Source of the DNA: Flavobacterium salmonis
GTDB lineage: Bacteria > Bacteroidota > Bacteroidia > Flavobacteriales > Flavobacteriaceae
Direction: 5' to 3'
NCBI RefSeq assembly: GCF_903819435.1
Contig: NZ_CAIJDP010000090.1
Location: forward strand, 62,001 to 126,000
DNA length: 64,000 nt
The number at the start of each line of letters is the position of its first letter. Position 1 is the first letter of the stretch. Positions 62,013 through 64,000 of the stretch are shown in pieces. The notes under the pieces are model-generated. The model did not search any database. It was not told the origin of the DNA and saw only the letters and a list, made by a program, of their open reading frames with translations. The position numbers and the translations under genes were made by a program.

Positions 62013-62822
62013 TTATTTTACAATTCCGTAAGGTGTCCAAACTATTTTTTTATCTCTTACTTCTTTTCTAATGGCCAAATTTGCGGCTAAAGATTCAGGA
62101 GTTTTATAACCACGTGCATGATCCAGGTGCAAAACTATTGCTTTATGTCGGATTTGTTTTCCTTTTACACCAAAATTCTCAAGACGTTCTCCAAATTCTC
62201 TGTCAGGACCTCCATATTTCATTCTTTCATCATAACCATTAATTGCAATCATATCCTCCTTAAAACCAGATGAATTACAGTTATTAAATGATGGAGTTGT
62301 TGGCGTAATTGAATCTAGAATTGATGCTAATAATTTTCCAGCAGACAACTTCAATGTTTGAGAAAACCCTAATTTATCTTGTTTTTTTAGCCATTTTACA
62401 TCAAAACAATTGCCGTTTTCAATATCCTCTTTAGTGATTAGCTTACTAACTTTCATTGATAGTTTGCAGTATCCGCCTGAAAGAAATGTTCCTTTTTGTG
62501 CTAATTCTGCATGAACCTGTACAAAATCTTTTCTCGGGATACAATCTCCATCGGTCATTAAAATAAAATCATAATTTGCCTTAACAATGGCTACATTAAG
62601 GATTTCTTGTCGTCTGTAGCCTTCATCTTCATGCCAAAGATGCATTATCGGAACCGGGTAATTGCTTTTGTATTTATTAATTAATTCAGTGGTTGAGGGA
62701 CGTGAGCCATCATCAGCAATAATTAATTCAAAATCTTTTGTAGTCTGAACGCTGTAACCAATCAGAACTTTTTCTAACCATTCTTCTGCATTATATGTAC
62801 TAACTATTACAGATATTTTCAT
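62013..62822 (-). CDS. GT2-family glycosyltransferase
   Basis: 269 residues, GT-A fold. MKISVIVSTYNAEEWLEKVL at the start, ELIIADDGSRPST (first Asp pair), FILMTDGDCIPRKDF with the metal-binding DxD, and YGGPDREFGERLENFG near 205 as in the galactosyltransferase-C type. It ends 10 bases before the epimerase gene; both are probably in one transcript. Confidence 0.92.
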   Translation of the reverse strand: MKISVIVSTYNAEEWLEKVLIGYSVQTTKDFELIIADDGSRPSTTELINKYKSNYPVPIMHLWHEDEGYRRQEILNVAIVKANYDFILMTDGDCIPRKDFVQVHAELAQKGTFLSGGYCKLSMKVSKLITKEDIENGNCFDVKWLKKQDKLGFSQTLKLSAGKLLASILDSITPTTPSFNNCNSSGFKEDMIAINGYDERMKYGGPDREFGERLENFGVKGKQIRHKAIVLHLDHARGYKTPESLAANLAIRKEVRDKKIVWTPYGIVK

Positions 62823-62971
62823 TTTATATTTTTTAAATACTTTGGAGAGCCATTAATAAAAACCTTAATTCAAGCTTTTCTCTTTTTAATTACTATTTTT
62901 CAGCAAAGGTATTATAGAAATTCGGATTCTTAGAATAATTCTTTCGTTTGCTTTATCGGTAATTTTGAAAA

Positions 62972-63733
62972 TTATTTTTTCCAAAATTTCAGTGTTTTTT
63001 TGATGCGTCTTTTTCGATGAAACTTATCTCTGAAAGATTCTGTACCTGCAACCATTATTTTTAAAACGTCATTGTACGAAGCACCATAAAGTTTTGCATA
63101 CTCATCACTCATTACTTCAACAATTTTCCTGTTTGGAGTTAATTTCGAAAAATTCAGAATTCGCTCATTCAAATTCATTTCTTTATGAAATTTCATTCTG
63201 TTCAGATCCACTAAATAAAAGGAATAAGAACCCGAAGGATTTTTTTTAATCAAAGTATTTCCCGGAGTATGATCCAAAAACTCAATACCGTTTTGATGCA
63301 GATTAAATGTAAATTTTGTAAACTGTCTTAAAATTTTTTCATGTTCAGGGTAATCAAAATCGTTAGTCAATTCCCTGAAAGTCAAATCAGGATAAATTTG
63401 TTCGCAAACATAGTAACTATCTAAAAGGACACCCTTAAAATTTTCAAAATACGCAATCGGCAACGGAGTACCTATTTCTTTTTCGATAAGTATATTTGCA
63501 AATTCATATGAACGACGTGCTTTTGAAGGTCTGAAAAAAGCATATACTATTTTGTTTACAAGATTCGGAATTTTAAAAGATTTCACGTTTAGTATTACAT
63601 CACCTAAATCAAACGTTTTTATTTTATTTCTCTTTCCATCAACAAACAGCGTCCCTTTTGTTTCATAATTCTCTACAGCATCTTTTATTTCTGCTTTTTT
63701 GCTTAGAAAATTATGATGATAAACTTCATGCAT
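62972..63733 (-). CDS. InaA/Kdo-kinase-like lipopolysaccharide kinase
   Basis: 253 residues. Kinase-like fold with catalytic loop GIEFLDHTPGNTLIKK (the D-x4-N pattern) near 155-170 and the metal-binding YLVDLNRMKF near 180. Upstream VNKIVYAFFRPSKARRSYEFAN fits the Lys-containing lobe. Basic C-terminus. Related enzymes phosphorylate Kdo or heptose in the LPS inner core. Its own two-part promoter lies 24-55 bases upstream. Confidence 0.85.
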   Translation of the reverse strand: MHEVYHHNFLSKKAEIKDAVENYETKGTLFVDGKRNKIKTFDLGDVILNVKSFKIPNLVNKIVYAFFRPSKARRSYEFANILIEKEIGTPLPIAYFENFKGVLLDSYYVCEQIYPDLTFRELTNDFDYPEHEKILRQFTKFTFNLHQNGIEFLDHTPGNTLIKKNPSGSYSFYLVDLNRMKFHKEMNLNERILNFSKLTPNRKIVEVMSDEYAKLYGASYNDVLKIMVAGTESFRDKFHRKRRIKKTLKFWKK

Positions 63734-63756
63734 TTAATCAAGTTTTATGTTTTTTA

Positions 63757-63788
63757 CAAAAGTAGCGATTTGAATTTTACTCTTCAAA
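63757..63788 (-). promoter_or_regulatory. Promoter of the LPS-kinase gene
   Basis: On the minus strand TTTG (63788-63785), 20 bases, TACTTTTG (63764-63757), a full TANNTTTG match, 23 bases before the ATG. Confidence 0.6.
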
Positions 63789-63841
63789 TAATTAATTTAT
63801 TTTTACACAAAAGTTATTTAGTATTTAATAAAAAATCACAG

Positions 63842-64000
63842 ATGTTCGAACATTATCTCATTACCCGATTTAATCTTAAAAATCCTAATTGGGATGTAAC
63901 CAAAAACAACGAAGAGCTCCTTACTGACGACTGGATGGAAGACAGGATGTGGCTTTTTGAAAATTTTTGCCTGCCATCTGTAAAATCGCAGACCAATAAA
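63842..64000 (+). CDS. Putative rhamnosyltransferase-family protein (5' part only)
   Basis: 53 codons are visible before the window ends. MFEHYLITRFNLKNPNW, LLTDDWMEDRMWLFENF and CLPSVKSQTN match the N-terminal pattern of the Rhamno_transf group of glycosyltransferases. It fits the surface-glycan context. The start is ATG 63842, divergent from the kinase gene. Confidence 0.65.
   Translation, partial: MFEHYLITRFNLKNPNWDVTKNNEELLTDDWMEDRMWLFENFCLPSVKSQTNK

Overview
The window looks like a stretch of a Flavobacterium-type (Bacteroidota) chromosome. The DNA is AT-rich. Promoters fit the Bacteroidota form TANNTTTG with TTG/TTTG about 17-20 bases upstream. One protein ends in a type IX secretion sorting domain, CcoN and CcoO are fused, and the single-gene families (DUF5606, the cco cluster order, MCC-beta) match that group. 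No rRNA, tRNA or CRISPR array was recognised.

Layout. 1-4200 (minus): an operon of exported proteins, namely a truncated HEXXH protein, a Sel1-repeat protein with a T9SS tail, and an internally duplicated protein. 4496-9472: a sterol-desaturase-family membrane enzyme, glutamate dehydrogenase, a tiny Met/Cys-rich peptide unit with its own promoter and terminator, and two EamA transporters, the second divergent from a MocR regulator. 11294-15944: bestrophin, a Usp-like protein, a two-component system and a 2OG-Fe(II) oxygenase. 16096-20607: an AAA+/VWA operon with a small third protein, then YchJ and several small proteins. 20877-30857: small proteins, a Flavo-1-like RNA, J-domain/KTSC protein, a TlpA-like gene broken by an in-frame TGA, a PLP beta-family enzyme, oligopeptidase B, YbaB, threonine aldolase, prfB with its programmed +1 frameshift, and msrB. 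31186-37083: lpxD, an acyl-CoA carboxylase beta subunit, DoxX, two unknowns and hemN.

37084-40527 is an accessory patch. It holds an LRR protein and an unknown protein, each bracketed by short complementary sequences, two copies of a roughly 170-180 bp MITE/REPIN-like element, and a RelE/ParE toxin-antitoxin pair. 40583-49364 (minus) is the complete cbb3 oxidase locus (ccoI, ccoS, ccoNO, ccoQ, ccoP, ccoG, ccoH, TauE-like), with a divergent Crp/Fnr regulator at 49566. 50247-59897 is housekeeping: mazG, def, a FUSC protein, mqo, ruvX, a methyltransferase, a PAS protein and dapD. 60019-64000 is a surface-glycan/LPS cluster.

The strongest functional signal is a small regulon. Four promoters (hemN, ccoS-ccoNO operon, ccoI, and an Aer-like PAS gene) carry an FNR-type half-site pair, ATGA-N6-TCAT or one base off. 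In three of them the site lies exactly 22 bp before a perfect TANNTTTG element. With the adjacent Fnr-family gene, this reads as a low-oxygen switch controlling the high-affinity oxidase, its copper loading, oxygen-independent haem synthesis and a probable redox sensor.
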